From contig NC_059480.1 in the NCBI RefSeq assembly GCF_018139145.2, forward strand, positions 9,672,428-9,736,427: a stretch of DNA of 64,000 bases, read 5' to 3'. Each line of letters starts with the position of its first letter. The first letter of the stretch is position 1. This DNA comes from Gymnogyps californianus (Eukaryota > Chordata > Aves > Accipitriformes > Cathartidae). Below are positions 36,456-48,010 of the stretch, piece by piece. Made by a program: the position numbers and the translations under genes. A model generated the notes under the pieces. That model was not told the origin of the DNA. It made no database searches and was given only the letters and a program-made list of their open reading frames with translations.

Positions 36456-39400
36456 GGACTGATTGCACCAGCTTCGTAATGGGAATCTCAGATTAAAGCA
36501 TCTCACCTGCTGCTTCAGGAGCACTGTACAGCCCTCCAGATGACAGAGTTGGTTATTTTGAATGCACAACATGTATGAGTGCTGAGAGAATAAACCTGAA
36601 TCATGCTGGATGCTTTTGTTAAAACAGTTAGGAAAAAATGTAGTCATCTGACACAGAAAACCACATTGTAAAATTAGAGATGAAGCCTGCCAGGATGGAT
36701 TTAGCTATATTTATGAAGTGCCCATCAGTGATGTGGGTGCTGTCCAAAAAAATTAAACAATATACTTGATTGCTAAAGGAAGGACCAAAGATCAACTGAA
36801 GTTCACAGAGGAGTTTGTGCATTTTCACACAGAAGACTAGGGCTAAAGTGTTAATGGTACATACACCCTGTATGTGCATTGGAATTTATAATGTGTTTTT
36901 ATAATATACATTATTATGCATGTGTTTGTGCATAAAAATTATGTACCAAAATTCATATTGCTATTTGGGCCTTGAAATTCTCACAAGTGTTTTAGTTCTG
37001 ACATAATCTCTGTGCTCCAGGTCCCCCCACTACCATTGCCTAACGATGCACGTGGTGGGAATGCTGCCTCAAGCCTGGGCAGCCCACTCCCCCCAGCCAC
37101 ACCGTGAATGCCCCAGCCATCACCTAGCTTGTTGTCAGACATTAGCAGTAGAGATGTTAGGGCCACTTTTCAGCTTTTCTGTCACCCTTCCTTGGTGACA
37201 CAAGTCTGTGGACTACTTTCATATTGCAAACAGGAGATACTGCCACCTGAGATAAATCTCACCTCAAATGATGCTCATATACAACACGTGATTCAGCAAG
37301 TTAATGCAGCAATTCTCACTGAAAGTATGTCTGTGAAACAGTGTCTTGATAGATTAATCCTTGCTAGGACCTGAAAATTGGTAATTTTCTAGTGACTCAA
37401 GTAGTAAATCAATAAATTCTAGGATATTAAATCTGAAATAGAGTAAAAAGAGTGAAGTAAATAGCAATATCCCTTATGCAGACAAGAAAAGAAGTCTACA
37501 AAGATTTTCCAAACAAGGCTGGGAAGTCAGATTTAACTTCTCTCAAGTAAGCAGTAAAAGAGGAAACAAATGCACTTTTAACCACGTTATTACAGTTATT
37601 AGCTGCTTGTTACATGATCACCAAAGAGTTAAGTACCAAAGGCCGGCAGTTTTTCCAGGGTGTTTTGCATTTTTCAATACTTAAACTGAGAGCCATTGAG
37701 CACATTACTACATGCAAACATCTCCCACAAGCACCAGTTCCTTGCTGTCAATGGCTGGCTTCGGCTCCTGTTGAAAGCTGACCAGATGCCAGAGCTTGGG
37801 AGGCTTGGGGACTGCTGAGCACTGCTCCGGCGAGCTGGGGTGGCAGCCAAGCCACACAGAAAAGGACAAGTCAGGTAACTTGTTACAGCAACTATTTTTC
37901 CGCTTATGCTTTTTCTGACTCCAAATAAGCATATAAACCAAAATGCAGCAGTGAAGCACATCTGAATGTATGCGAGGTCGGGCACGGAGAGGGAGGGAGG
38001 CAGGAGGAGCTGCCCTGCAGAAGGGCTGAGTCACCGCGGTGCTGGGATTAGGGTCAGCGGTGAGGCGGCGCGGGATGGGGTAGGGAAAGGTTTGGAGCAC
38101 AAACACCCAGCCCTACTGTGGGCCTGAGGACAACAGGCAGGGAGGAGAGGGAGACACCAAGCAGCTCCAGGGGAGAAAAGTGCCCCAAGCAACTCGTGGT
38201 CCCACTCCATCAGTCGCAGAGCTGGCCCTGCAGCAGTAGGGATGTGTTTGGAGTTTCCCAGTATATGCTGAACATCTGGTTCATTATTTTCAATTAAAAA
38301 TAAGCAAGCCATACTAGCTCCTTCAAGGACACTGCTGTTCAGACTGCTTTTTTGTACGGCATACTGAACTGATTTAGAGGGCGAGAGGAACTGGGTTTTG
38401 GCAATGTGACAAAACTTCCTGATGAGATGGATGCATGTAATGCCCTTTCCCTTGCTGTTCTCCTCAACTCAGGCATCTGTAAGCACTTCTCTTTGGATCA
38501 TCTGGAAGCGACATTTGGAATAAGTTAGATTTTAAGTAGAGCACAAGCTCTTCTGATAATAGACACAAGATGGTTGGTTACCAGGATCTGAAGGGCCAGT
38601 TCTCTCTTAGTCCCCTGTGGAGGAATATTCAACAGATAAATTTTAATAGGTAACAAAAACATGTGGGATTCACCAGCTTGGACAGTAATTTACCCATCAT
38701 TAACAATCATTACTTCATCCTTTGCTCATACAATTATACCGAGTAACTGAAGAGGATAAATTGCTCTGTTGAAATACCTTGTGCAAAACGGCTAACTAGA
38801 AGAACACAGACAAATATTCCATATATTATGCTTGTGGTAATGTATTTATCGTCCTGATTTTGCTTGGCTCTGATTTCTGATTACGTATAATCCAAGTGAC
38901 AAAATGTATAATAACAATAAGCAACTTGCACACAGAAAAAAAGAAAGGCACTCCCATGGGTTTCATGCCTGTCTCTCTTCCTTAGAAATGGTGAATGGGC
39001 TCTGAGTGGTGACTGTTAAGAAAAACCAGGCAAAGAGAGACCAGTCCTCATCCAACTGTGATCAGCACTGCACCACTACGCCTTGATCCCTGTTTAGAAG
39101 GAAACTAATAAATCTTTCCAAGGAAGCTATTCAGGCCAGCCCACGCTGCACAGAGTGGAGCCAGGCAGCGAGGCAGAGGACAGGTCTGCTTTCCAGGGCT
39201 GCCGTCCTCGCTGAGCATCACCACGCTCCTGGTGCCTCTGCGGCGCTTGCCCTCACCTTCCTCAGCAAAACAACATGCAAACGTTTCAAATCAGCAGAGG
39301 TCCGTGGCAGTGAGTAGAGCTGTGCTACTCTACAGCTGCCAAAGAGATGGAGAGTCACAGTTTTAAAAGCTGAAAACAAAATTAAACTAGGTTATAGACC

Positions 39401-42236
39401 GTAGTCCTGCACTTGACACATTACTGGTACACAGGCCTGACCCTGTTGATTGCAGCAGAATCATTTGTCTTTCCAGATAGGTATTCTGCTGTATTCAAGC
39501 AAAAGTGCTTTTTCATTTGCCATTATCTCAATCTTCCCCAGGACAGTCCTGTTCCATTATACAGGCACAACCCACTATGCCAGGATGCGGGAGTATGGAA
39601 AGCATCAGTTTAAAGTCACATCATAGCAGCAATTTTGAAAGATGCTTTGAATGCACAGGCACAGCCATCTGCTGCATATATGTATATGGATTGAAGACTC
39701 TCTGTACGCTGCCAAAGAGCTCCAGACCCGCGAGGGATTCCTGTGGCAAGGCCTTTGCAAGTCGGAGAATATTCCCATTCATTTACCTCTCTCCATAAAT
39801 TGGCAAAGCCACCTCCTGCAGCTCAGGCCTCAGCAAAGCTCCTGGGCAGAGGTTTTATTTCTTTCTAGAATCCTACACACTCATAATGCTCGGTGCTTTT
39901 TCCATTAACAAGGTGGAAAAACTCAATGCAAGGATGAAAACCCACTGGCGGCATGCGCGTGATTTGTTATGCAGCCCTAGTCTCATCCCCATCACCATGT
40001 GCCTCTGTTCCAGTCCCAGGAGAAATTTGCTGAGTTTGCTCAGAAATGGAGCCTCTATCAGGCCTCGGCTTCTCCTTGTGTTGTTGAGGATGCAGAAGTA
40101 CTTTGGCATCATGACACAGTCTTACCTCTTCTTTGTCTCAGTAGCAGATAGAGAAATATCTGCATACTATTTAATAAAAGATTTAAAAGTGAGAGAAAAT
40201 GTACTTAAAATACAATGAAACTGCTAGCTGTCTACAACTGTAATTCCCTCTCTGCATTTAAGATGGCATTTAACCTGGAGCAGAATTACTATAGCTTTCC
40301 TTTTAATGGTTTTGTGGAGAATTAAAGATACAGGCTTGACAGTCAGTACAATGCAACTGTGCAGGATGCCCCCTCTCCCTTGCAAAACCAGGGGTTTTTC
40401 CCTAAATCTATAAAATAAGCAAATACAAACCCTAGGTTCAGGCACAAGAAGGTATTTTGGAAGTTCAGACCAAGGTCCCAAGACAGGGAAAGTAGAAGCC
40501 ACTGCCGAAAAATGCAGCTGGCGTAAGAAAATGGGTGACAGCAGGATGTTGGTAAGCAGTTGAACTTTATTACAAGGCCTTCCTTGCCTCGTGTGGGTCA
40601 CGGTTACAAAGGACAGCAATCCCATGAGCTGACAGGACATTAATCTCTGCAACTGTAATTGAGTTTCCTCACTCCGGTGCTGGCTATCATACATTTAGCA
40701 CTCAGGACTCCAGAGCTTTAGAGCACAGAAACTATTACCCTGGCAAAGCAAGCAGCTCCTGCTCTTCAGGGTCGTAGGGATGCTATGTCCAGGAGCCCAG
40801 CTGCATTTGTAAACACCTTCACAGTTTTCATATTTGCTCCTCTTTTAGGATATTATGAGCAAAACTCAGCTGAATACTTCCCCCTCAATCAGAAAGAAGA
40901 ATTTAGTGGTGGGATCACCCTGCAGCCCTGCGTTAGAAATTGATGCAGCGAGGAGGAGGATGACAAACTCACTGTAGAACAGCTGGGGAAAGGGAGGAGG
41001 AGATGAAGACAGACAAGGAAGAAGCCTCTTAACATTTCAAAGCATGGTTCTACTTTACAAGAGGACTTAACGCAGCAATGTGGGTTTTTCACATTGCCTT
41101 CTGTGGTATCAGGGTGCATTTTCTCACCATGCAAGCATAAAGAAGCTTTAGCAGCAACGAAGAGTTAAACAGAAGTTTTCCAGGCTTACATACTGTTACC
41201 ACTGGTGAAAGTAATATAATATGAACTTAGGTAGCAATTACTTCCTTCCCAACTGCCCTTGGCCATACTCGAGACTCCCCAGTGACGGTGCTTAGTGGTG
41301 TATCTGCAATACAGACAAGCACTTACACGCTGTGCTTTAAACTTGCTTATCTAACCGATTTCAGCAACACATGCTGAAGGACCTTCCCTGCCTGGGTATC
41401 TGAGAGCACATACGGTCAGTAAAATAAGCACCCAGAAAGCTGTTTAAAGGGAGGCATTTTTTAAAGCTATTTTCTTGACTACTAGTTTTCTGCTACCTTT
41501 TAAAGAAAATCAAGTACTTACCCTTCAAATGAATCTGAGAGCTGGATGAGCATGGGTGCCAGGGCATAACAAACATTTATTTTTAAACACATCACAAGTT
41601 TTGTATATGTTTGGAGGAGGAGGCATGCCTGGCAGACAGCAGAACAAGAACGACACTGGGGAAAAGAGAACGACATTCAAATTGGGTGGGAGGAGAGGGA
41701 GAGGAGGAAAAAAAAAAAATCTTTATTTTCTGCAGTTTGAAGGTGCTTGGCCCAGAAACTACAAGCCTGAGAACAAGAAAACACTACTTATTTTTTTAAA
41801 ATGCTTATTTCAAAGTATTTGTCATCACAATTCACCCAACATATTTACATTAAACTGCTTTGCTTTTTCTTGGAGACTTGATATTTAAAATGTTTGTTAG
41901 GGACTAAAGAACATCCTTTGAGAAACAGATTTGCTAGTGTTTCTGGCTGGGCATACTCAGACTATAGTTTTGAAAGGTTGGGTTTTCAGGGTGTTTTGTT
42001 TTTTTCTCTAAAAAGAAAATAAAAAAAGACTTACATTTTCATTGCTGAAACTGTATTTCCCCTGAGCCCCTTCCCACCCCCCTATTATTAAGAAAAAGAG
42101 CAAGAGTTGCAAGTTTGAGAGTTTGGCTTTTCAGTGACCAAGGTTGCAAGGATTTCAAAGGCTTCCAGCTTCGAAACCCTGGTGATGCCCAAATACCATA
42201 CCAACATAAGCTGCAGGTTTTGATTTTCAGAAGAGT
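36456..42236. other. Non-coding stretch
   Basis: No gene is recognised. The segment includes an AT-rich part with a small hairpin at 36914-36935 (TTATGCA and TGCATAA around 8 bases). Domainless frames lie at 37108-37374, 37708-38106 and 40224-40694. A-rich runs lie near 41.7 kb. Confidence 0.6.
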
Positions 42237-42241
42237 GCCTA
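42237..42241. repeat. 5' target-site duplication
   Basis: GCCTA immediately precedes the LTR's 5' TG and is repeated exactly after its 3' CA. A 5-bp duplication is typical of ERVL-like (class III) insertions. Confidence 0.9.
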
Positions 42242-42505
42242 TGTCCTGGTTTCGGCTGGGACAGAGTTAACTCTCTTCTTAGTAGCTGGTACAGTGCTGG
42301 GTTTTGGATTTAGGGTGAGAATGCTGTTGATAACACTCTGATGTTTTAGTTGTTGCTAAGTAGCGCTTGTCTTAAGCCAAGGACTTTTCAGTTTCCCATG
42401 CTCTGCCAGCAAGCAGGTGTGCAAGAAGCTGGGAGGGAGCAGAGCCGGGGCAGCTGACCCGAACTAGCCAAAGGGCTATTCCATACCATGGAACGTCATG
42501 CCCAG

Positions 42506-42513
42506 TATATAAA
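42506..42513 (+). promoter_or_regulatory. LTR TATA box
   Basis: TATATAAA lies about 265 bases into the LTR, a normal position for a U3 promoter. Transcription would start about 25-30 bases downstream, near 42535-42545. The core promoter appears intact. Confidence 0.75.
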
Positions 42514-42642
42514 CGGGGGAGTTGGCCGGGAGGCACGGATTGCGGCTCTGGCATCGGTCAGTGGGTGGTGAGCAATTGCACTGTGCATCACTGTTTTTTT
42601 TTCTTTCCCCCCCTTCCTTTTTTTGTTATATTCCTTTTCATT

Positions 42643-42678
42643 ACTATTATTATTATTATATTTCATTATTATTATTGT
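42643..42678. repeat. ATT-rich microsatellite inside LTR
   Basis: ATT trinucleotide units with a single interruption lie between the TATA box and the polyadenylation signal. They are part of the LTR and probably length-variable between copies. Confidence 0.85.
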
Positions 42679-42701
42679 TAGTATTATATTTTACTTTAGT
42701 T

Positions 42702-42707
42702 ATTAAA
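42702..42707 (+). terminator. LTR polyadenylation signal
   Basis: ATTAAA, the common variant hexamer, lies about 196 bases after the TATA box. It is followed by a T-rich stretch near 42732-42742 that could serve as the downstream element. Confidence 0.6.
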
Positions 42708-42835
42708 CTGTTCTTATCTCAACCCACGAGTTTTACTTTTTTTCCTTTCCTTTCCTCCTCTCTACCCCACTGGGAGGGGGGAGTGAGGGAGCGGCTGCGT
42801 GGTGCTGAGTTGCTGACTGGGGTTAAACCACAACA

Positions 42836-42840
42836 GCCTA
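42836..42840. repeat. 3' target-site duplication
   Basis: GCCTA is identical to the five bases before the LTR. It confirms both element boundaries. Confidence 0.9.
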
Positions 42841-45800
42841 GCACTCATTGTCCCTAAACAGGGCTTTGCTAGTGGTAGCAACAGTAATCTTTTTTTATAA
42901 AGAGTGCACCAAGAAACAAGTTTGTATGGAATAATCTAACCTTAAAAGAAAAAAAGACAGGAGATCTGACACATGAAGCTGTGTTGTGAGCTGCTCGACA
43001 CGCTGCTCCCGCAGCTCTCCAAGTGAGGTGGAAGAGCAACATCAGGGCAGGCGAAGAGCCCAGAGGCAGAGGCTGCTTTGCTGATCGCAGCCTAGAAAAC
43101 TTCTCTATCTAAAACTTTACCTTCTAATTTGCTAGGACCTCTGCTAAATGGCAGTTAGATTTATGCACACCGCAGCTCCTAATGCATTTTTGCAAGTGTA
43201 ATTTACTCATTTTTCAGTTGACCTACTTCCAGTCAGGCTTGGTATTAAAGAAATCTTTCAAAAGGCACTAAAAGCTCCGCATGCTATATGCTAAATGCTT
43301 ATTTGTGTGTGCCCCGCAAAAAGCAAGAATTAGAAAGGGAAACTTGATAGCATTTTACTTTAATCTAATTCCTGATGAAGTCGGAGCCGAGCTCCACTGT
43401 TGGCCTCGGCTATTGGTGCCGTGCAAGTGGCACGCTCTGGCCGGCGGCCCTGCGCCCCAGCCAGCTGCTTCCTCACTGCTCTGAGGCCTCCCAGGCGCTG
43501 CAGGTAGCTGCAGCCCCCAACCGCCTAGCACTTTCTGCCTCCAAACCTTTCCTTTTCAGGTGCTTGCAAAGCTGCACAACTGAAATCAATCACGTTGAGA
43601 TTTTTTTTCCAAGCCAGGTGTTTCCCTGAGGCTGAGTTTTTCAAGAAGGTTTTAGTGGAAACATTTGCATCAGGAATGGGAAGGAAAAAGAAAGTTCCTC
43701 ATTTTGACTCAGTGAAAACCTTACAGCAGTTTATCCAGATGCGGAGCAATGCTTTGACATCGTGGAGGGGTGGTCTCAGCAGCCTTCAGTGTTTCTGTGA
43801 GTACCTGCTTCAATCGGAGCATGTCCTACGCCTCTGCAGAAAGATGCCTGATCACACCACCGCAGCTGGCCCCCGACTGCGGGACGGGGGATGAAATGGG
43901 GAGAGACAGGGAGTTAGGAGGAGAAATTAAGGATACAGAGATAAGAAGGAAAGCAGCACAGCACGGGGATATCAGCTGGGACAAGTGGGGTTGAAAGGAG
44001 CCATCATCACGGCAAATCTCACCCAGTTTCTGAAACTGGCTGTCTCGCAGCTGCCCATGACATCCGAGGGAGAAGCACGCATCCCATTCCTCCCAGCCGC
44101 TGCCTACAGAAGAAACACTGGGAGCCTTCTGCTACTGCTTACTCCAGGACCTCACTGAAGGACAGTGGGAAGAAGCAAAATACACGGAGCATATAAACTG
44201 CATTTCAGGCTGTGGGGTTGAGAGAGTGCATGAGCAACATGCCGGGAAGGAAACTGAGAGCTGGGGAGCCTCTGTGGTGCCAGGAGCTGGAGGAGAGCCT
44301 GCTGGACCCCTCCCGTGGAAACTCAGCTCAGCCTCTCCTGAGCTGCAGAGTCTCTCTGGCTTCTGCCCGGCGCTGGCACCTGAACCGCATTGGCTTGGAG
44401 CTGGAAAGCGAGGCACAGAGCACATGCTCACTCCCCCATCGGACTTTCCATCTGCATTGCCATGAGATCCGCCGGTACTCAGCACCGTCAGCTCCCGTTA
44501 GCAGCAGCGTGCTGGCAGCAGAGACAACTTGGGAGCTTTTGAGCAGGGAGGGCAGCTTTGTTCAACTTTTACTTGAAGGGTGTTCAAAATCTGCAGGCAA
44601 GCAGCCCGGCAGCGAGCAAAGGGAGGAACCCGGCCCTTCGTAAGAGCCGTACTATTCTGCAAGCACAGCAAGGCCCTGCTGCCTGTGTAAGGCTTCACCA
44701 TGTAGGTGATGGCAGCTCATTTTGGTATCCTCCTGCACTTTGTCCGTGTCCCTCAACTCTTCTGGCATTTACTTGAAGCACAAGAAATGAGCTAAAAACG
44801 CCAGTGGCATCTGAGGTCACAGCCTGCGTGAGGTCCTAGGGCTGCTTCTAATGCCCGAGTGTGCTTACATCACTTCAGTGCTTTTATACTGAGTATGGAA
44901 ATAGCTTGAACAACAGACTTAAGGAGCTCTACACAGACTTATTCTGAGCAGAGCCTGCTGCCTGCCTGCAAAAGCAGCTCCATGCACATGATTTAATTCT
45001 GGGGATACCCCAAGTGTAAATCTGGAAATCATTGGCCCTGAAGTGTCAGGACAAGGACGTTCACGTCAGCGTTACGGCCCCACTGGGTAGCTGCTTTCCA
45101 GTGTCCCACTTTGCAGCCCTTCACTGACTGCTGCTGCTTGGGACTTGTGAAGACTATAGGTCTCTTGTGCATCTAAATGCTGGCAGCAGTCAAATCGTCA
45201 TTTTGAGCATCGGCGTTACAGGATCAGCCCTGTGAGCCAGCAGAGCTGCTGCCATGCTCACAGCTGGAAGGGGGCTGCGGTGCCGGCCTGTGTCCCACAG
45301 GGTGGAGCGAGGGGATGGCATGGCACAGCAAGCCCACATGAGCAACTACTGCAGCAAGGACATGAATGCAGCTCTTGCCAGCTAACCCCGGGGGACCCTG
45401 AGACACACCAACGGACCGGTACTGTAATACGGCAAAGGGCTGGTGGTGAGCTGGCGAGGGCACACGGAGATGTCCCCTCCCAGCTGAGCTCTCACTGATC
45501 CCCAGCCTAAGCCACCAGCTGCAATTTTGACATAGGAAACACTGCACTTGCCAGTCATTTCCACTGCACACCATCAACTGCTGCAGATGTGCAGGAGCAC
45601 CTTTGCCAAGACCTGCTCCTCCCGTCATGGGGCACAGCTCCCACCATGTATCCAGAGCCGGCAACCACCAGCAGAGCCAGCGCACCCCTTCCCAGCCACC
45701 GTGGCCACCCCTGCTGCCATCCCAGCCCTGCTGCAGCCACCGCGCTTGCCCCCTCCCGGTGGGCTGTTCTCTGCTCAGACCCAGCTCCTGGCTGCTCATG

Positions 45801-47586
45801 CTCCAACCATGGCAAGTCAAAAATCATAGAACGTAAAGCTCATCTGGAGTAAGCAAGGATATTGTGCAACAGTCTGTGTATGGTTCTGAACAAAGAATAT
45901 GCTGTCGTTTTTTTATTTATGGGGTATAAACATGGGAAAGCAGCTTAATGCTGACATAACTACCCCAAAAACATTTTGTTTAGTTCTCCCATCAAACTTA
46001 AAATAATATTTGTATCAAAGTTAATTTATTACAAAGCCCATGGCACAACCATAATTCTCAAAGGACATAACCTGCCAAACTCTTTCCAGAGAAGTTTCTG
46101 TGTTTGCAACAATCTATGTCCCTAGCACAAGCAAGCGAGCTGTGAACGACAAGCTGCAAGGGTATTCACCTCCCAGCTGCCTGTAAAACGCCAACTGGTC
46201 CCATGGTCGATTAACAGCGTGTGGGAAAGAGATACCCGATGGAGTTTCAGGCACAGCGTGCACGATGGCAAAGGATCCCGTAGCTCCCCAGCACAAAGGA
46301 GTGAAGCTCTGCTTCTGTAACTTGGGGCATGCAAGGCATCCATATATTACTGAGTGGGGAAATGCCAGAGAAGCGTTTATCTACAGGGTCTTCTCAGACA
46401 GGGAAGAAGCTCTGAAGATGGCATCCGAATGGAGCTGGGAGAAAAACAACTTATCTCTAAAGCCAGAGAGACTGTAGAAGGCAGAGCAGCTGTTTCTTGT
46501 TCAAGTGGCTGGACAGGCTCCGCAGCATCATGTCCCCTGCTCCGAGCTGCAGCACAGCATTGGTAAACCGCATGCCCAAAGGGGCAAAAGATATGCATGG
46601 TTCCTAAACTGGCACAGAGAAAGCAGTGGAGTCGTGGGACTTTGCCGAGGAGAGGGCTGCAGGGGAACCCCCCTCTCCTGCCCAGCTGAGCACTGGCAGA
46701 AGGCTTTAAAAATCTTTAAGCCCCTATAAAAAGTCTTTATAAGTCTTTAAAAATCACAATATTCAGACTCAGCTTTACCAAAAAGAGGTCTAAAGGGATT
46801 TTTGCAGCCCATCATGAGGAAGGGCAATGGATGCACTTTAACTTTACAGGCATGTATCAGCACTGTATTTCTAATAAATAATGTCCCAAGTTCTTCTCAA
46901 AACGATGCGAGGTTTACAATAACACTGTGACCCTGCTTAGTCCAGGAGCGTTCCTCCCAGCTTTCCCTCAGAGAGATGAGAGAGAAATTATCCTCACTGA
47001 AGGATCATTACCATGAGTTCACATAATCCCACTTTTAATCAAATGACGATTTAAGTGTAAATTCCACTTCATGCTTTTAGGAAAACATTGGTATAATATA
47101 CACTGCTATTAAAACCTCATCCTCAAAAAAGATCGTTACCTCAGCTGCCATTTAACAAAGCAGGAAAAAAACCAGTACAATTCAGAATTTAGGCAGATAT
47201 TTCATCTATATCTCTTTCTTCAAAAAGATGAATTTTATATAATATTAGAATCTCATGTAGTAGTTACAGAGCCCCAAAAGGGAAAGTATGGCAGATAAAG
47301 CACACAGAGATATTTAAGCCTCAATTTTTTCCTTCTAGAAGATAAACCTATACCATGAATATTCTGGTAATAGTCTTCCTTGAGTAATGTGTTTACAAGC
47401 AATCGCTTTGAAACCATCACTCCTGTGAAGTTTTAGGAACCTAGCTGATTTGCTCCTCACTGGCAAAGATGTGAAAGTTGGAATATTGACAGAAACATCA
47501 AGAGAGTTGAAATGCATTAGCATAAAGTTCACATTAAATGCAAGGAGAAAAGTGAAATAAATCCACTCAAAAGTTTCAGTGCTCTC
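42841..47586. other. Non-coding stretch, GC-rich in parts
   Basis: No gene is recognised. GC-rich parts at 43.4-44.7 kb and 45.2-45.8 kb hold several frames open on both strands at once (for example 198 codons minus at 45224-45820). None has a domain. A TTTAAA-rich low-complexity patch lies near 46704-46755. Confidence 0.55.
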
Positions 47587-47641
47587 AGTAAAAGCCACTG
47601 AGACCACTGCTCAAAAGTAAAAGCCATTCAAACCACTGCTC
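47587..47641. repeat. 26-bp imperfect duplication
   Basis: The 26-base unit at 47587-47612 recurs at 47616-47641 with three differences and a 29-base period. It directly precedes the enhancer-like block at 47650. Confidence 0.85.
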
Positions 47642-47649
47642 GCACCAGG

Positions 47650-48010
47650 ATGCGCTATTAGCTGCAGAGATGATAGGCCAGTTCATCAGCTGGTGTATCA
47701 TAGCAGACATGATGATCTGGCTCATTATTCTTGCTAAATTATGCATGCATGATGAAGGGGGTCAGGAGCGAAATCAGAAATCATTCCAGTTCATCATGTG
47801 CCAGATCACTGGAAAATATTCAATAGATACTGCAGGCAGGCAGCGTACAGGCTGTACAGTCAGGCATTATCTATACAGGGATATTTCCATGTCACTTGTG
47901 ATTACCCTGCTGGTTAATAGTAGGAAAGGATCAGAATGATGCATCAGTATCTTCTATAGTGAGCTGGAGAATTAAAAAGACCTCAGTATTTATTCCACAT
48001 TATCGCAATG
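47650..48010. promoter_or_regulatory. Candidate enhancer-like block
   Basis: This AT-rich segment has no recognised transposon. An 11-base direct repeat CCAGTTCATCA occurs at 47678-47688 and 47786-47796. An alternating ATGCATGCAT core lies at 47741-47750, and there are several ATTA and GATA-type words. An open frame at 47670-47939 has no domain. The dense, varied motif content is what conserved developmental enhancers look like, but conservation has not been measured. Confidence 0.3.

Larger units (their letters stand above)
42242..42835 (+). mobile_element. Solo LTR of an endogenous retrovirus
   Basis: This 594-bp element begins with TG and ends with CA, and is flanked by identical 5-bp duplications (GCCTA). 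It carries a TATA box (42506) and a polyadenylation signal (42702) in the right order, so it is oriented on the plus strand. There is no second LTR, primer-binding site or gag/pol/env sequence nearby, so it is a solo LTR left by recombination between the two LTRs of a provirus. The sequence matches, from memory, an LTR family common in neoavian birds. The 5-bp duplication favours an ERVL-type origin, but the family name should come from a repeat library. The 42522-42857 open frame is an artefact of the LTR. Confidence 0.92.

Noticed and set aside
42522..42857. 111-codon plus-strand frame
   Set aside because: Falls within and just past the solo LTR, including its microsatellite; an artefact of the repeat.
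45224..45820. 198-codon minus-strand open frame
   Set aside because: Opposed by several plus-strand frames of similar openness in GC-rich DNA; no domain recognised.
45826..45845. 'aatcatagaa' word like a CR1 3' end
   Set aside because: The similarity ends after about 10 bases; no CR1 body is recognisable.
46704..46755. Repeated 'ctttaaaaatc' and 'agtcttta' words
   Set aside because: Low-complexity AT-rich sequence without a consistent period.
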